From the NCBI GenBank assembly GCA_031323845.1, contig JAVIYP010000007.1, positions 1 to 64,000 of the forward strand: DNA of 64,000 nt. Direction: 5' to 3'. Source of the DNA: PUPG01 sp031323845. GTDB lineage: Bacteria > Bacteroidota > Bacteroidia > Bacteroidales > UBA7960. A program made the position numbers and the translations under genes. Below the pieces are notes generated by a model. The model saw only the letters and a program-made list of their open reading frames with translations, had not been told where the DNA came from and made no database searches. Shown piece after piece: positions 9,278-17,749 of this stretch. The first letter of the stretch is position 1, and every line of letters starts with the position of its first letter.

Positions 9278-9311
9278 CAAAAAAAGGGAGGGGCCTCACG
9301 GCCCCTCCCTT
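9278..9311 (-). terminator. Rho-independent terminator of the secreted-protein gene
   Basis: The 12-bp GC-rich stem at 9284-9295 and 9300-9311 (AAGGGAGGGGCC / GGCCCCTCCCTT) with a TCAC loop is followed, on the minus strand, by a run of seven T. It lies 24 bp past the stop of the minus-strand gene at 9335. It could also slow plus-strand transcription from the formate dehydrogenase operon, but that side has no U tract. Confidence 0.85.
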
Positions 9312-9334
9312 AAAAAACCTCATGAATAAAATTA

Positions 9335-9763
9335 CTAGTTGTACTCCATCACTACCAGATACTGTCCGGGATGACTTGTGGCTATTTCTGAGTGAAGTTC
9401 AGTAGTATATGTATCGTATTTAGTGATGTTCTCGTTAAGCATACCGGAAAAAGAATCCATTCCGGATGCGGTTATTTCGGTTTCAAACGCTGCCAGTTCA
9501 TGAACATGGTTGTTGTCTGCCGGTGCCTGGAGGCTTACGGAAACATTAACAGCAACATCTTCCCCGGTGTTTTCGCGAGCATTTCTGTTCAACCTGTTAT
9601 TGAAGGAAGCATTACCTCTGTTGTCCATATCATCACGCTGAGCAACCATTTCCTCACTTACAACAATAGTGTAACGCACCGATCCGCGACCCTGGGAAAA
9701 CGCCTGATAAGAAATACAGACAAACAAAACAAAAAGAAAAATATATCTGGCAAGCGTTTTCAT
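9335..9763 (-). CDS. Secreted hypothetical protein
   Basis: I do not recognise a family. The 142-aa product starts MKTLARYIF and has a clear Sec signal peptide (hydrophobic residues ~8-20, cleavage after AFSQ), so it is periplasmic or secreted. The mature part is rich in Asn, Glu and Thr, has no cysteine, and looks beta-rich at its C-terminus. It is a monocistronic gene with its own consensus promoter upstream and a strong terminator downstream, which supports it being real. It has no T9SS tail or lipobox. Confidence 0.75.
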   Translation of the reverse strand: MKTLARYIFLFVLFVCISYQAFSQGRGSVRYTIVVSEEMVAQRDDMDNRGNASFNNRLNRNARENTGEDVAVNVSVSLQAPADNNHVHELAAFETEITASGMDSFSGMLNENITKYDTYTTELHSEIATSHPGQYLVVMEYN

Positions 9764-9798
9764 TGTTATTTTTTATACATTGTAAATTAATTACACTA

Positions 9799-9830
9799 CA
9801 AATATAGTAAATTTATTTTATATAAAGCAA
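9799..9830 (-). promoter_or_regulatory. Bacteroidota-type promoter for the secreted hypothetical gene
   Basis: On the minus strand 9806-9799 reads TATATTTG (full TAnnTTTG match), with TTG at 9830-9828, 21 bp upstream, as the -33 box. The ATG is 35 bp downstream of the -7 box. Confidence 0.65.
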
Positions 9831-10220
9831 GTTTTTTTACTATTATTTTGCAATATTTTTGTAATTATTTTACCTTGCTTGCGCAACATGCTGTTTTTGA
9901 GGGCTATAAGGAATTAAATATTTTTTACCCTCTATCGGCGCCATGTAGAGCTATTAGATGTTTTTGTAAATATTTTTTACAAAAATGGTCGAACATGCAT
10001 CATTTTCGTTTAGTTCCGACACTTGTTTGTTTAAAGTACTTCACATAAGATTGGTTTTTTGAGAAGAAAAAGTAATGTCCGGAACCCGAACCGATGCTTC
10101 TTCCTGCGTCCTCCTTGTTTGGTCTGCTGTGTATCCGGATATTCCGCATTCGCGAATGCCCTGAAGGTTTATATGAACCTTTCATGGCCAGAAAGACATG
10201 CTATTTGATAATCAATCTGC
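9831..10220. other. Intergenic region without a recognised gene
   Basis: This AT-rich spacer lies between two divergent genes. A minus-strand frame of 61 codons (10000-10185) and a plus-strand frame (9848-10048) have no convincing start context or family resemblance. I see no hairpin with a U tract and no tRNA-like fold. Confidence 0.4.
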
Positions 10221-10228
10221 TATCTTTG
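10221..10228 (+). promoter_or_regulatory. -7 promoter box upstream of the pterin dehydratase gene
   Basis: TATCTTTG at 10221-10228 is a full match to TAnnTTTG, 22 bp before the ATG. No TTTG occurs at the usual 19-21 bp upstream; the nearest (10204-10207) is only 13 bp away, so the -33 part is weak. Confidence 0.5.
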
Positions 10229-10250
10229 TCCATATTTAAATCAAACAGCC

Positions 10251-10487
10251 ATGTGGATTGAAAAAAACAACGCTCTTGTGCGTCATTTCGAGTTTAAAGA
10301 CTTTGTTGAAGCCTTCGCCTTTATGACCCGCGTAGCTTTTCTTGCCGAAAAACACGGTCATCACCCCGACTGGTGCAATGTTTACAACAAGGTGGAAATC
10401 CGGTTGTCGACACATGATGCAGGCAATGCGGTTACCGGCAGGGACCACGCCCTGGCGGCAGCCATTGATGAGCTTCTCCGTCAGTAA
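10251..10487 (+). CDS. 4a-hydroxytetrahydrobiopterin dehydratase (pterin-4a-carbinolamine dehydratase)
   Basis: This 78-aa protein shows the PCD family core: F-x-F-K-D-F-x-E-A-F-x-FM, then [16 protein letters not shown] with the catalytic His pair H37-H38, and THDAG with H55. It removes water from 4a-hydroxytetrahydropterin to regenerate the quinonoid cofactor. Most family members are 95-110 aa, and this one lacks the N-terminal strand, as some Bacteroidota homologues do. No aromatic amino acid hydroxylase is nearby. The downstream gene meaB has its own consensus promoter, so the two are likely separate units. Confidence 0.9.
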   Translation: MWIEKNNALVRHFEFKDFVEAFAFMTRVAFLAEKHGHHPDWCNVYNKVEIRLSTHDAGNAVTGRDHALAAAIDELLRQ

Positions 10488-10493
10488 GATTAA

Positions 10494-10525
10494 TTTGCTT
10501 ATGTATACGTGTAAACGTACCTTTG
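10494..10525 (+). promoter_or_regulatory. Textbook Bacteroidota promoter for meaB
   Basis: TTTG at 10494-10497 and TACCTTTG at 10518-10525 are spaced by 20 bp, a complete match to TTTG-N19/20-TAnnTTTG. The ATG of meaB follows 23 bp after the -7 box. Confidence 0.8.
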
Positions 10526-10548
10526 CAACATAGCAGATACATGGCAAC

Positions 10549-11667
10549 ATGACGAAAGAACAGTCAGGACAGGAAAGGCAGGCGCCTTCTTCAGCGCTGA
10601 AAGTCAACAAAGGCATTCCACAACCTTCTTCTGTAAACGAAAAGGCTGCTGACAGCTTCAGGCTTCGCAGGAAACCCGATTTGCAGGCCGGGGAATACGT
10701 GGCAGGCATCCTTCGCGGCGACAGGGTGCTGCTGAGTCGTGCCATTACGCTGATTGAAAGCTCCCTCCGAAGCCATCACGAAATGGCGCAACGGATTCTG
10801 GAACAATGCATGCCGCATTCCGGTAACTCGCTGCGTATCGGCATCACGGGAGTTCCGGGTGCCGGTAAAAGCACTTTTATTGAAGCCTTCGGGAAACACC
10901 TTATTTCCAAAGGACACCGTATAGCTGTTCTGGCAGTTGACCCCAGCAGTACCATCTCGCGCGGCTCCATCCTGGGCGACAAAACGCGCATGGAAACTCT
11001 TGCCGTTGACGACAATGCTTTTATCAGACCCTCTGCCACCGCAGGCTCTTTGGGCGGAGTGACGCGGAAAACCCGGGAAACCATTATCCTGTGTGAAGCA
11101 GCCGGTTTTGATGTGGTGCTGGTAGAAACCGTAGGTGTCGGGCAATCCGAAGTGGCCGTGCATTCCATGGTTGACTTTTTCCTTCTGCTGATGCTGGCCG
11201 GTGCCGGCGATGAACTTCAGGGCATCAAGAGGGGAATCATCGAAATGTGCGACGGCATGGTCATCAATAAAGCCGACGGTGACAATGTATTAAAAGCAAA
11301 AGCCGCAAAAACACAATACGAAAATGCACTGCACCTCTTCCCCCCGTCGGGCGCAGGATGGAGGCCCAAGGTGCTGACCTGCTCTGCCCTCAAAAATACC
11401 GGCATCAGCGATGTGTGGGAAATGATTTCCGGTTTTCAAACGAAGATGACAGAAAACGGCTGGTTTATGAAAAGACGTAACAATCAGCGAAAAATGCGGC
11501 TGCACGACAGCATCACCGAAAGCCTGAAAGCAAATTTTTACAACGACCCCGACATGGCAAAAAAAATCAGGGAGGTGGAAGAACTCCTCGATCAGCGCAA
11601 AATGACTTCCTATCAGGCGGCAAACATATTGCTCGACACCTATTTTCAGAATAAACGAAGGCCTTGA
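10549..11667 (+). CDS. meaB: MeaB/ArgK-type GTPase, methylmalonyl-CoA mutase chaperone
   Basis: This 372-aa cytoplasmic G3E-family P-loop GTPase carries Walker A GVPGAGKS (101-108), the AVDPSSTISRGSILGDKTRM block, the VETVGVGQSE motif and NKADGDN base-recognition motif, all typical of MeaB. MeaB guards loading of adenosylcobalamin onto methylmalonyl-CoA mutase. The mutase genes themselves are not in the window. The first ~45 residues are a low-complexity extension before the family-typical GEYVAGILRGDRVLLSRAI start. The gene converges with an acyltransferase 36 bp downstream. Confidence 0.93.
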   Translation: MTKEQSGQERQAPSSALKVNKGIPQPSSVNEKAADSFRLRRKPDLQAGEYVAGILRGDRVLLSRAITLIESSLRSHHEMAQRILEQCMPHSGNSLRIGITGVPGAGKSTFIEAFGKHLISKGHRIAVLAVDPSSTISRGSILGDKTRMETLAVDDNAFIRPSATAGSLGGVTRKTRETIILCEAAGFDVVLVETVGVGQSEVAVHSMVDFFLLLMLAGAGDELQGIKRGIIEMCDGMVINKADGDNVLKAKAAKTQYENALHLFPPSGAGWRPKVLTCSALKNTGISDVWEMISGFQTKMTENGWFMKRRNNQRKMRLHDSITESLKANFYNDPDMAKKIREVEELLDQRKMTSYQAANILLDTYFQNKRRP

Positions 11668-11703
11668 AAAAAATTGCAGGTTTGGGTGTGGAAAGCAACA
11701 TGC

Positions 11704-12267
11704 TTAGTTGCTCTCCCGGTGAGGTGTAAGGTTGAATTTTTCAGGATGCCTTGCCTGCTTGTCGCGATAAAAATCTTCAATGATCCTGAAGTCAGCATCA
11801 AAATCACCACTGGGTTGCAGCATCATTCCCAAGCCACCCTCTTTTGTCCGATAATCCAAATAACCCAGCAAAATGGGTACCCCGGCATTTGTTGCAATGA
11901 AATAAAAACCCCTTTTCCAGTTGTTTACACGGCGGCGCGTGCCTTCCGGTGTGATCAGCAGGAAAAACGTGTCGTGTTTCTTAAACCGCTCGGTGATCTC
12001 TTTCACCGTGTTCTGGCTATGGCTGCGGTCAACGGGAATACCGCCCAGTTTACGCAGCACAGGACCAACAAACGGACCGAAAGCCTCTTTTTTAATAAGT
12101 ATCCTTGGCGTGATTTTATACCAGAAGAAGGCCAGGCGGCCAATGATGAAATCCCAGTTGCTGGTATGCGGGGCCATAATAATGACAGCCTTTTTAATAT
12201 CCGCAGGAACCTTGTTATAGATCTTCCATCCAAACAATCGTAATATAAAGCGGGCAATAAACGACAT
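11704..12267 (-). CDS. 1-acyl-sn-glycerol-3-phosphate acyltransferase-like protein (PlsC family)
   Basis: This 187-aa protein has the acyltransferase motif I H34-x4-D39 (HTSNWD) and motif III-like PEGTRR. It has a short amphipathic N-terminus rather than clear transmembrane spans. Family members acylate lysophosphatidic acid or related polar lipids at the inner face of the membrane. It belongs to the short subgroup (~180-190 aa) common in Bacteroidota, and the true acceptor is unknown. It is convergent with meaB. Confidence 0.85.
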   Translation of the reverse strand: MSFIARFILRLFGWKIYNKVPADIKKAVIIMAPHTSNWDFIIGRLAFFWYKITPRILIKKEAFGPFVGPVLRKLGGIPVDRSHSQNTVKEITERFKKHDTFFLLITPEGTRRRVNNWKRGFYFIATNAGVPILLGYLDYRTKEGGLGMMLQPSGDFDADFRIIEDFYRDKQARHPEKFNLTPHRESN

Positions 12268-12324
12268 ATAACTCAGGAAAAGGCTTAATAATCAGCTAAA
12301 CCAGGCTCTCAAAACCCGGACAGA

Positions 12325-12332
12325 CAAAGATA
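12325..12332 (-). promoter_or_regulatory. -7 promoter box for the acyltransferase gene
   Basis: On the minus strand this reads TATCTTTG, a full TAnnTTTG match, 57 bp upstream of the ATG. There is no TTTG at the expected -33 distance. Confidence 0.45.
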
Positions 12333-12398
12333 CTAAGATTTTCCCTTGAATGCCACACTAACCGCAAATCAAAAGCAGTAAAAAAAAGGATCATCGCT

Positions 12399-12429
12399 TT
12401 TGATAAAAACCAACTCTTTATTAAATTTG
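12399..12429 (+). promoter_or_regulatory. Complete Bacteroidota promoter for the tnaA-mntP operon, with a ~160-nt leader
   Basis: TTTG at 12399-12402 and TAAATTTG at 12422-12429 are separated by 19 bp. The leader to the tnaA ATG is about 160 nt. It holds a possible 22-codon ORF (12451-12519, encoding MCCSVSIKHM... ending YPF) and a short GGAG-N4-CTCC hairpin near 12530 followed by T-rich sequence. No Trp codon occurs in this ORF, so a TnaC-like mechanism is not supported directly. Confidence 0.7.
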
Positions 12430-12594
12430 CCTGAACCATAACACATTCTTATGTGCTGCAGCGTTTCCATTAAACACATGTACCGCAACCTAAAAAGGCG
12501 CGACCACTATCCTTTCTGACCTATTCCCGGAGGTGCCTCCTCCCCATGCTGTTTTAGATATTATTGTTTTTGGAAACCACATTAATTCATTATC

Positions 12595-13974
12595 ATGATG
12601 GAATTACCTTATGCAGAACCCTATAAGATTAAAGTAACCGAGCCTCTGCGACGCAGCACCCGCCAGGAACGTGAACAATGGATCGGGGAAGCCGGATATA
12701 ACCTTTTTCAGCTCAGCAGCGACAAGGTTTTTATTGATTTGCTGACCGATTCGGGCACCGGGGCCATGAGCCATCACCAGTGGGCGGAGATTATGACAGG
12801 CGATGAAAGCTATGCCGGATCGGCCTCATTCTACAAGCTTAAAAAAGTGATCAACAACAAGCTCGGCATGCCCTATTTTGTGCCTACACACCAGGGGAGG
12901 GCCGCTGAAAACCTGTTGTTTTCGGCCCTGATAAAAGAAGGAGACCTGGTGCCCGGCAACGCCCACTTCGACACCACCAAGGGTCACATAGAATTTCGCA
13001 GGGCAGTGCCTGTGGATTGCACCATAGATGAAGCGGCAGACACAACGCTCATGCATCCCTTCAAGGGTAATATTTCAATCAAAAAACTGGAAAAGGTCTT
13101 TAAGGAAAATCCCAGGGAGAAGATTCCCCTTTGCATCATCACCGTCACCTGCAACACATCGGGCGGGCAACCTGTTTCCATGCAAAACATACGCGAGGTG
13201 TCGGCGCTGTGCAAGCAATACCAGGTGCCGGTGTTTTTCGACGCCGCACGTTTTGCCGAAAACGCCTATTTTATCAAAACAAAGGAAAAGGAATACGCAT
13301 CTCACAGTATTGAAGAGATTGTGCACGAAATGTATTCATACGTGGACGGTGCCACCATGAGCAGTAAAAAAGACGCCATTGTCAACATCGGGGGATTTTT
13401 GGCGTGCCGCAACAAGGACCTGTTTGAAAAGATCAGCGTATTCTGTATTCTTTATGAAGGATACCTGACATACGGCGGGCTGGCAGGAAGGGATCTGGCC
13501 GCCATGGCGCAAGGCATTGTTGAGGGAATGGATTTTGATTACCTCGAATCACGCATCGGCCAGGTGGCCTACCTGGGCGGGAAGCTGGCCTCATATGGCA
13601 TTCCTTTTCAGCAGCCGGCAGGCGGACACGCCATTTTTGTGGATGCAAAGAAGTTCCTTCCAAAGCTTCCCAAAGAACAGTATCAGGCACAAACGCTGGC
13701 CATAGAGTTATACCTTGAAGGAGGCGTTCGCGGTGTCGAAATAGGCACATTGCTCGCCGACCGTGATCCCGCCACACGCGAAAACCGCTATCCTGAACTT
13801 GAGCTGCTTCGCCTGGCTATCCCAAGAAGGGTTTACACAAACAACCACATGGACTACGTGGCCGCTTCCCTTGCCAGGATTTACGAACGAAGACACACGA
13901 TAACCAACGGATTCAAAATCACCAAAGAAGTACCCATTATGCGCCACTTCACCGTTCAACTGGAAAGAGTCTGA
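12595..13974 (+). CDS. tnaA: Tryptophanase (tryptophan indole-lyase)
   Basis: This 459-aa PLP enzyme of the beta-eliminating lyase family is full length. The PLP lysine is K259 in SSKKDA. Three positions separate tryptophanase from tyrosine phenol-lyase, and all favour tryptophanase: Asp126 in FDTTKGH (Thr in TPL), Ile383 in GVEIG (Arg in TPL), and His451 in MRHFT (Phe in TPL). The enzyme splits tryptophan to indole, pyruvate and ammonia in the cytoplasm. It has a strong promoter with a long leader. The stop codon overlaps the start of the downstream pump gene by one base (TGATG), so both are made together. ATG codons at 12595 and 12598 are both possible starts. Confidence 0.9.
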   Translation: MMELPYAEPYKIKVTEPLRRSTRQEREQWIGEAGYNLFQLSSDKVFIDLLTDSGTGAMSHHQWAEIMTGDESYAGSASFYKLKKVINNKLGMPYFVPTHQGRAAENLLFSALIKEGDLVPGNAHFDTTKGHIEFRRAVPVDCTIDEAADTTLMHPFKGNISIKKLEKVFKENPREKIPLCIITVTCNTSGGQPVSMQNIREVSALCKQYQVPVFFDAARFAENAYFIKTKEKEYASHSIEEIVHEMYSYVDGATMSSKKDAIVNIGGFLACRNKDLFEKISVFCILYEGYLTYGGLAGRDLAAMAQGIVEGMDFDYLESRIGQVAYLGGKLASYGIPFQQPAGGHAIFVDAKKFLPKLPKEQYQAQTLAIELYLEGGVRGVEIGTLLADRDPATRENRYPELELLRLAIPRRVYTNNHMDYVAASLARIYERRHTITNGFKITKEVPIMRHFTVQLERV

Positions 13975-14519
13975 TGGAAACACTGGTAATTTTTATTCTT
14001 GCTCTCGGACTGGCAATGGATTGCTTTGCGATAGCTATAAGCAACAGCGACCTGTCCGGAACGGTAAAAGCCGGAGTGCCCCTGAAACTGGCCATTGCCT
14101 TCGCTTTTGCACACCTGGTGCTGCTGTTTGCCGGCTACCACCTGGGCAGCTCGCTCCAAAGCTTGTTTCTTGGCGCGGAACGTTTCGTGGCACTTTTCGT
14201 GTTTCTGTTTATCGGAAGCAAGATGATTATGGATGCCCGGAAAAGAAAGCCCCAAAGTAAGGTCTTCGACATTAATGCAACCCGCGTTATTGTAGTGCTG
14301 TCGATAGCAAGCGGTATAGATGCCTTTCTGGCCGGCATAGCCTTAGGCATTAACGGCCTGAAGATCTACCTGGCCGGTCTGCTGGTCGCACTCACCGTTT
14401 TTGTGTTTACCCTTGGCGGCATGGCAGGCGGCAGGCATTTCGGGATGCCCTTCTCCAAGACCATTGCCATAATCGGCGGACTGTTGCTGATTATGGGCGG
14501 AATAAGCTTTATGTTTTGA
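13974..14519 (+). CDS. mntP: MntP-type manganese efflux pump (DUF204 family)
   Basis: This 181-aa inner-membrane protein with six predicted helices carries the two family hallmarks LALGLAMDCFAIAIS and SIASGIDAFLAGIALG, each with the conserved membrane Asp. In other bacteria MntP exports Mn2+. Its start overlaps the tnaA stop by one base, which points to coupled translation with tryptophanase, a pairing not expected for a manganese pump. Either the operon is fortuitous or this member exports another solute. The family assignment is firm but the substrate is not. Confidence 0.85.
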   Translation: METLVIFILALGLAMDCFAIAISNSDLSGTVKAGVPLKLAIAFAFAHLVLLFAGYHLGSSLQSLFLGAERFVALFVFLFIGSKMIMDARKRKPQSKVFDINATRVIVVLSIASGIDAFLAGIALGINGLKIYLAGLLVALTVFVFTLGGMAGGRHFGMPFSKTIAIIGGLLLIMGGISFMF

Positions 14520-14598
14520 TGAAGGGTTTTTTGTAATGCATTCGCGGCAGTTTGTGCTTCCATAAATGGCAGCCGGGACTGCCGGCAGAAACTGCATT

Positions 14599-15603
14599 TC
14601 AGAAGTCAAGCATCAGGTTACACCCTCTGACCTCGCTGCTGTCGAAACGGCCGAGCACCTCAAAGCGTTCGCCGGGACGTAGCACGCCAAGGTCTTCGGT
14701 GGCAATAAAGCTGCACGAATAAAGATTGGCAAGGTCTATGACGTTGATACCGCCCGTCTGGTGCTCTCCAAGCATCTCAAGCGGGTCATTGCCGTCCCTG
14801 ATCAGCACCCGCATCCATGGCGGGCATGAAAACAGGCCGTTGCCTCTCGAATAAGCCTGTGAAAACAATTCCGTCATTCCGTACTCAGAATGGATGACCT
14901 CCTGATGAAAGGCCTTGCACAGAATGGCATGCAGCTCTTCTCTGATCATTTCCCGGTGGCGGCCTTTCATACCTCCCGTTTCCATCACCACCGTATTCTG
15001 CAACAGCATCGGATGTGTCGCGGCCAGGTCGACCAGGGCAAAGCTGACCCCTATCAGCAGTGTCTGCTGCCCTGATGCCGAAAGCTCCTCAAGCTTTCTG
15101 GCCAGCGTCGAAAACTCATTCAGATAAAAACCACTACCCGGATGACGGCTCTCTTCTATCATCCGGGAAACCATATATACCAGTGAAGAACCCTGGCGCT
15201 CGAGATAGGAAGGAAGCAGGGCGAGGATACACCAGTCGGACGGCTTGCCGTAAAACATCCGGAAACAATTCAGAAAACTTCGTTCATAGAGCGAAACATC
15301 ATACACATAATGCGTTGAGGGTATGTTGCCCGTTGTGGCCGAACTGGTAAAGCGGCGCGCTTCTTTGCCCCTGAACGAAGCGACCCTGTTTTTTTTAAAC
15401 AGCTCAACCGGAAGAAAAGGGATCTCCGGACAACGGTGCACCCGGTCAGGCGTTTGTCCCAGCGCCTGGCAAAACTTACGGTAGGTTTCGTTGTGCGCAT
15501 ATTGAAAGCGGAACACCTCAAGGGCGAGGCTTTCGAAGGCACTGTCCACCGGTTGAAGTTCAAAGATTTTATGTTCAATGTGTTCTGTAAGATGCATCAG
15601 CAA
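14599..15603 (-). CDS. LuxE/PaaK-like acyl-protein synthetase family protein
   Basis: This 334-aa protein has the ANL-type nucleotide loop TSSATTG (86-92), the MTELFSQAYS motif and a terminal EDLGVLRPGERFEVLGR segment. The family includes LuxE acyl-protein synthetase and is related to phenylacetate-CoA ligase; these proteins adenylate a carboxylic acid. At ~330 aa it is shorter than PaaK and close to LuxE. In Bacteroidota such genes occur with surface-polysaccharide or lipid genes, but here the neighbours (mntP, ruvB) give no clue. The substrate is unknown. An alternative ATG is two codons inside. Confidence 0.8.
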   Translation of the reverse strand: MLMHLTEHIEHKIFELQPVDSAFESLALEVFRFQYAHNETYRKFCQALGQTPDRVHRCPEIPFLPVELFKKNRVASFRGKEARRFTSSATTGNIPSTHYVYDVSLYERSFLNCFRMFYGKPSDWCILALLPSYLERQGSSLVYMVSRMIEESRHPGSGFYLNEFSTLARKLEELSASGQQTLLIGVSFALVDLAATHPMLLQNTVVMETGGMKGRHREMIREELHAILCKAFHQEVIHSEYGMTELFSQAYSRGNGLFSCPPWMRVLIRDGNDPLEMLGEHQTGGINVIDLANLYSCSFIATEDLGVLRPGERFEVLGRFDSSEVRGCNLMLDF

Positions 15604-15643
15604 ATGTTTCTTTGTGAGCAGTGAGGCAAGCCCGGTGCATGAT

Positions 15644-15651
15644 CAAAAGTA
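15644..15651 (-). promoter_or_regulatory. -7 promoter box for the LuxE-like gene
   Basis: On the minus strand this reads TACTTTTG, a full TAnnTTTG match, 40 bp upstream of the ATG. No -33 box is evident. Confidence 0.45.
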
Positions 15652-15735
15652 CATCAGATTTTTTAAATCAGGAACATGGTTCTCCTGCATGAGGACTTTT
15701 AAGAAATACAGTCGGGTTTCGGTAAAATAAATCAT

Positions 15736-15743
15736 TAACTTTG
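15736..15743 (+). promoter_or_regulatory. -7 promoter box for ruvB-queG
   Basis: TAACTTTG is a full TAnnTTTG match, 28 bp before the ruvB ATG. The closest -33 candidate (TTTC at 15717-15720) is too close and imperfect. Confidence 0.5.
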
Positions 15744-15771
15744 TCGGGATTAACCCTGAGAATTCAACCCG

Positions 15772-16797
15772 ATGAATGAGCACCTTGACCCTGCGGCCGA
15801 ACGTCTTACCAAGGAGGAGCGCTTGTTTGAGCAGACCTTGCGCCCGGAGGCCTTTTCCAGTTTTACCGGTCAGTTTAAGGTTGTAGAGAACCTGAAGGTT
15901 TTTGTTCGTGCTGCCAGCCAGCGGGGAGAAGCCCTGGATCATGTGTTGCTGCACGGGCCGCCTGGGCTGGGCAAGACCACACTGGCGCACATCATCGCCA
16001 ATGAGATGGGGGTGGGCATAAAAGTTACCTCAGGGCCGGTGCTCGACAAGCCCGGCGATCTGGCCGGTTTGCTCACCGGACTCGAAGGCCGCGATGTGCT
16101 CTTTATTGATGAGATCCATCGTCTGAGTCCTGTCGTGGAAGAATACCTCTATTCGGCCATGGAGGATTTCCGTATTGACATTATGATTGAAACCGGTCCG
16201 AACGCACGGAGCATACAGCTGAGTTTGCAGCCATTCACCCTGATAGGCGCCACCACGCGTTCCGGGCTGCTCACCTCTCCCCTGCGTGCGCGTTTCGGTA
16301 TCAATGCGCGCCTCAACTACTATGATGCGACGCTTTTGCTTCAGATCATCAAGCGTTCGGCCGGCATTCTCAATGTCAGCATCACGGATGAGGCGGCCAA
16401 TGAGATCGCCCGCCGAAGCCGCGGCACACCCCGCATTGCCAACGCCCTGCTCAGAAGGGTGCGCGACTTTGCCCAGGTGAAAGGTAACGGCGATATCGAC
16501 CTCGCTATAGCAGCCTACGGCCTGGAGGCCCTGAATGTTGATAAACACGGCCTTGACGAGATGGACAACAAAATACTCTCCACCATCATCGATAAATTTA
16601 AGGGCGGACCTGTCGGGCTGAGCAATATTGCAACGTCTGTCGGAGAGGATGCCGGCACCATCGAGGAAGTCTATGAGCCATACCTGATCCAGGAAGGCTA
16701 CCTCATGCGCACACCCCGCGGGCGCGAAGCAACCGAGATCGCCTACAAACACCTCGGACGAGTGAAGAGTCCGGGACAGAACTCCCTTTTTGACTGA
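15772..16797 (+). CDS. ruvB: Holliday junction branch migration ATPase RuvB
   Basis: This 341-aa AAA+ motor is full length. It has Walker A GPPGLGKT (62-69), Walker B FIDEIHRL (111-118), sensor 1 and the family block [18 protein letters not shown], and the C-terminal winged helix with [16 protein letters not shown]. With RuvA (encoded at 58.5 kb here, not adjacent) it drives branch migration at Holliday junctions. The stop overlaps the possible TTG start of queG, so the two genes form an operon. Confidence 0.97.
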   Translation: MNEHLDPAAERLTKEERLFEQTLRPEAFSSFTGQFKVVENLKVFVRAASQRGEALDHVLLHGPPGLGKTTLAHIIANEMGVGIKVTSGPVLDKPGDLAGLLTGLEGRDVLFIDEIHRLSPVVEEYLYSAMEDFRIDIMIETGPNARSIQLSLQPFTLIGATTRSGLLTSPLRARFGINARLNYYDATLLLQIIKRSAGILNVSITDEAANEIARRSRGTPRIANALLRRVRDFAQVKGNGDIDLAIAAYGLEALNVDKHGLDEMDNKILSTIIDKFKGGPVGLSNIATSVGEDAGTIEEVYEPYLIQEGYLMRTPRGREATEIAYKHLGRVKSPGQNSLFD

Positions 16798-16804
16798 ACC
16801 ACGC

Positions 16805-17749
16805 ATGATCCGGAACCGGCAACTTTCGCTGCTGATCAAGGAAAAAGCCAAAGAACTTGGCTTTGATGCGTGTGGCATTGCCCGGGCATCCGCCATGCAA
16901 GATCATCACCACAAACTCTCCCAATGGCTTTCAAAAGGCTACCAGGCACAGATGTCATACATGGAGAAGAACCTGGACAGGCGCACGGACCCACGGTTAC
17001 TTGTTCCGGGCGCAAAATCTGTCATCGTGCTGGCAATGAATTATTTTCATGATAACGCACAACCCGGAAACGCCTTTTACAAAGTGGCACGATATGCCTG
17101 GGGTCGCGACTACCACCAGGTAATAAAACACAGGTTACACCAGCTGGCCGGCATGCTTTCCGAACTGGCCGGACAGCATCAATACCGCGTCTTCACTGAC
17201 TCGGCGCCCGTGCTGGAACGCAGTTGGGCACAACTGGCGGGTTTAGGCACTTACGGCAAAAACACCTGCCTTATCCTTCCCCGGAAGGGCAGTTTCTTCT
17301 TTCTCGGAGAAATCATGACCAGCCTGGAACTGACTCCCGACAAGCCATTCCATAAAGACTTGTGCGGAACATGCACCAAATGCATCGAAGCATGTCCGAC
17401 CAACGCCCTGGTGAAGCCGGGGTGGCTGGATGCAGGGAAATGCCTTTCCTACCTTACCATAGAATTGAAAGGGAACATACCCGGAGACTTCAGGAACAAA
17501 ACCCGTGGCTGGATCTTCGGATGCGACAGCTGCCAGGAGGTTTGTCCGCATAACAAACACGCGACCATACATAAGACTAAGGAGCTCGCACCGCTTCCGG
17601 CGATTGCCACATGGAACAGGCAACAGTGGGAGGCGATGACGGAATCAGACTACCATGCAGCCTTTAAACGGGAAAACTCAGCCATTGCCCGTGCACCATA
17701 CGCCAAGCTGTGCGACAACATCAGGGCTGCGGCTTCAGCGAACCCATGA
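16805..17749 (+). CDS. queG: Epoxyqueuosine reductase QueG
   Basis: This 314-aa cobalamin-dependent enzyme performs the last step of queuosine tRNA modification, reducing epoxyqueuosine. It has the FTDSAPVLERSWA block with the presumed catalytic Asp, the AGLGTYGKNTCLI segment, and two [4Fe-4S] motifs, CGTCTKCIEACPTNAL and CDSCQEVCPHN. The start was placed at the ATG at 16805, 7 bp after the ruvB stop; a TTG at 16790 overlapping ruvB is possible. The last 29 bp overlap the end of the convergent TetR gene. Confidence 0.93.
   Translation: MIRNRQLSLLIKEKAKELGFDACGIARASAMQDHHHKLSQWLSKGYQAQMSYMEKNLDRRTDPRLLVPGAKSVIVLAMNYFHDNAQPGNAFYKVARYAWGRDYHQVIKHRLHQLAGMLSELAGQHQYRVFTDSAPVLERSWAQLAGLGTYGKNTCLILPRKGSFFFLGEIMTSLELTPDKPFHKDLCGTCTKCIEACPTNALVKPGWLDAGKCLSYLTIELKGNIPGDFRNKTRGWIFGCDSCQEVCPHNKHATIHKTKELAPLPAIATWNRQQWEAMTESDYHAAFKRENSAIARAPYAKLCDNIRAAASANP

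Noticed and set aside
12595..13974. Tyrosine phenol-lyase as identity of the PLP lyase
   Set aside because: Asp126, Ile383 and His451 match tryptophanase at positions that separate the two enzymes.
14556..14587. Terminator between mntP and the LuxE-like gene
   Set aside because: Alternative short stems (CGGCAGT/ACTGCCG or GGCAG/CTGCC) are possible, but the loops are large or the stems short and there is no U tract.
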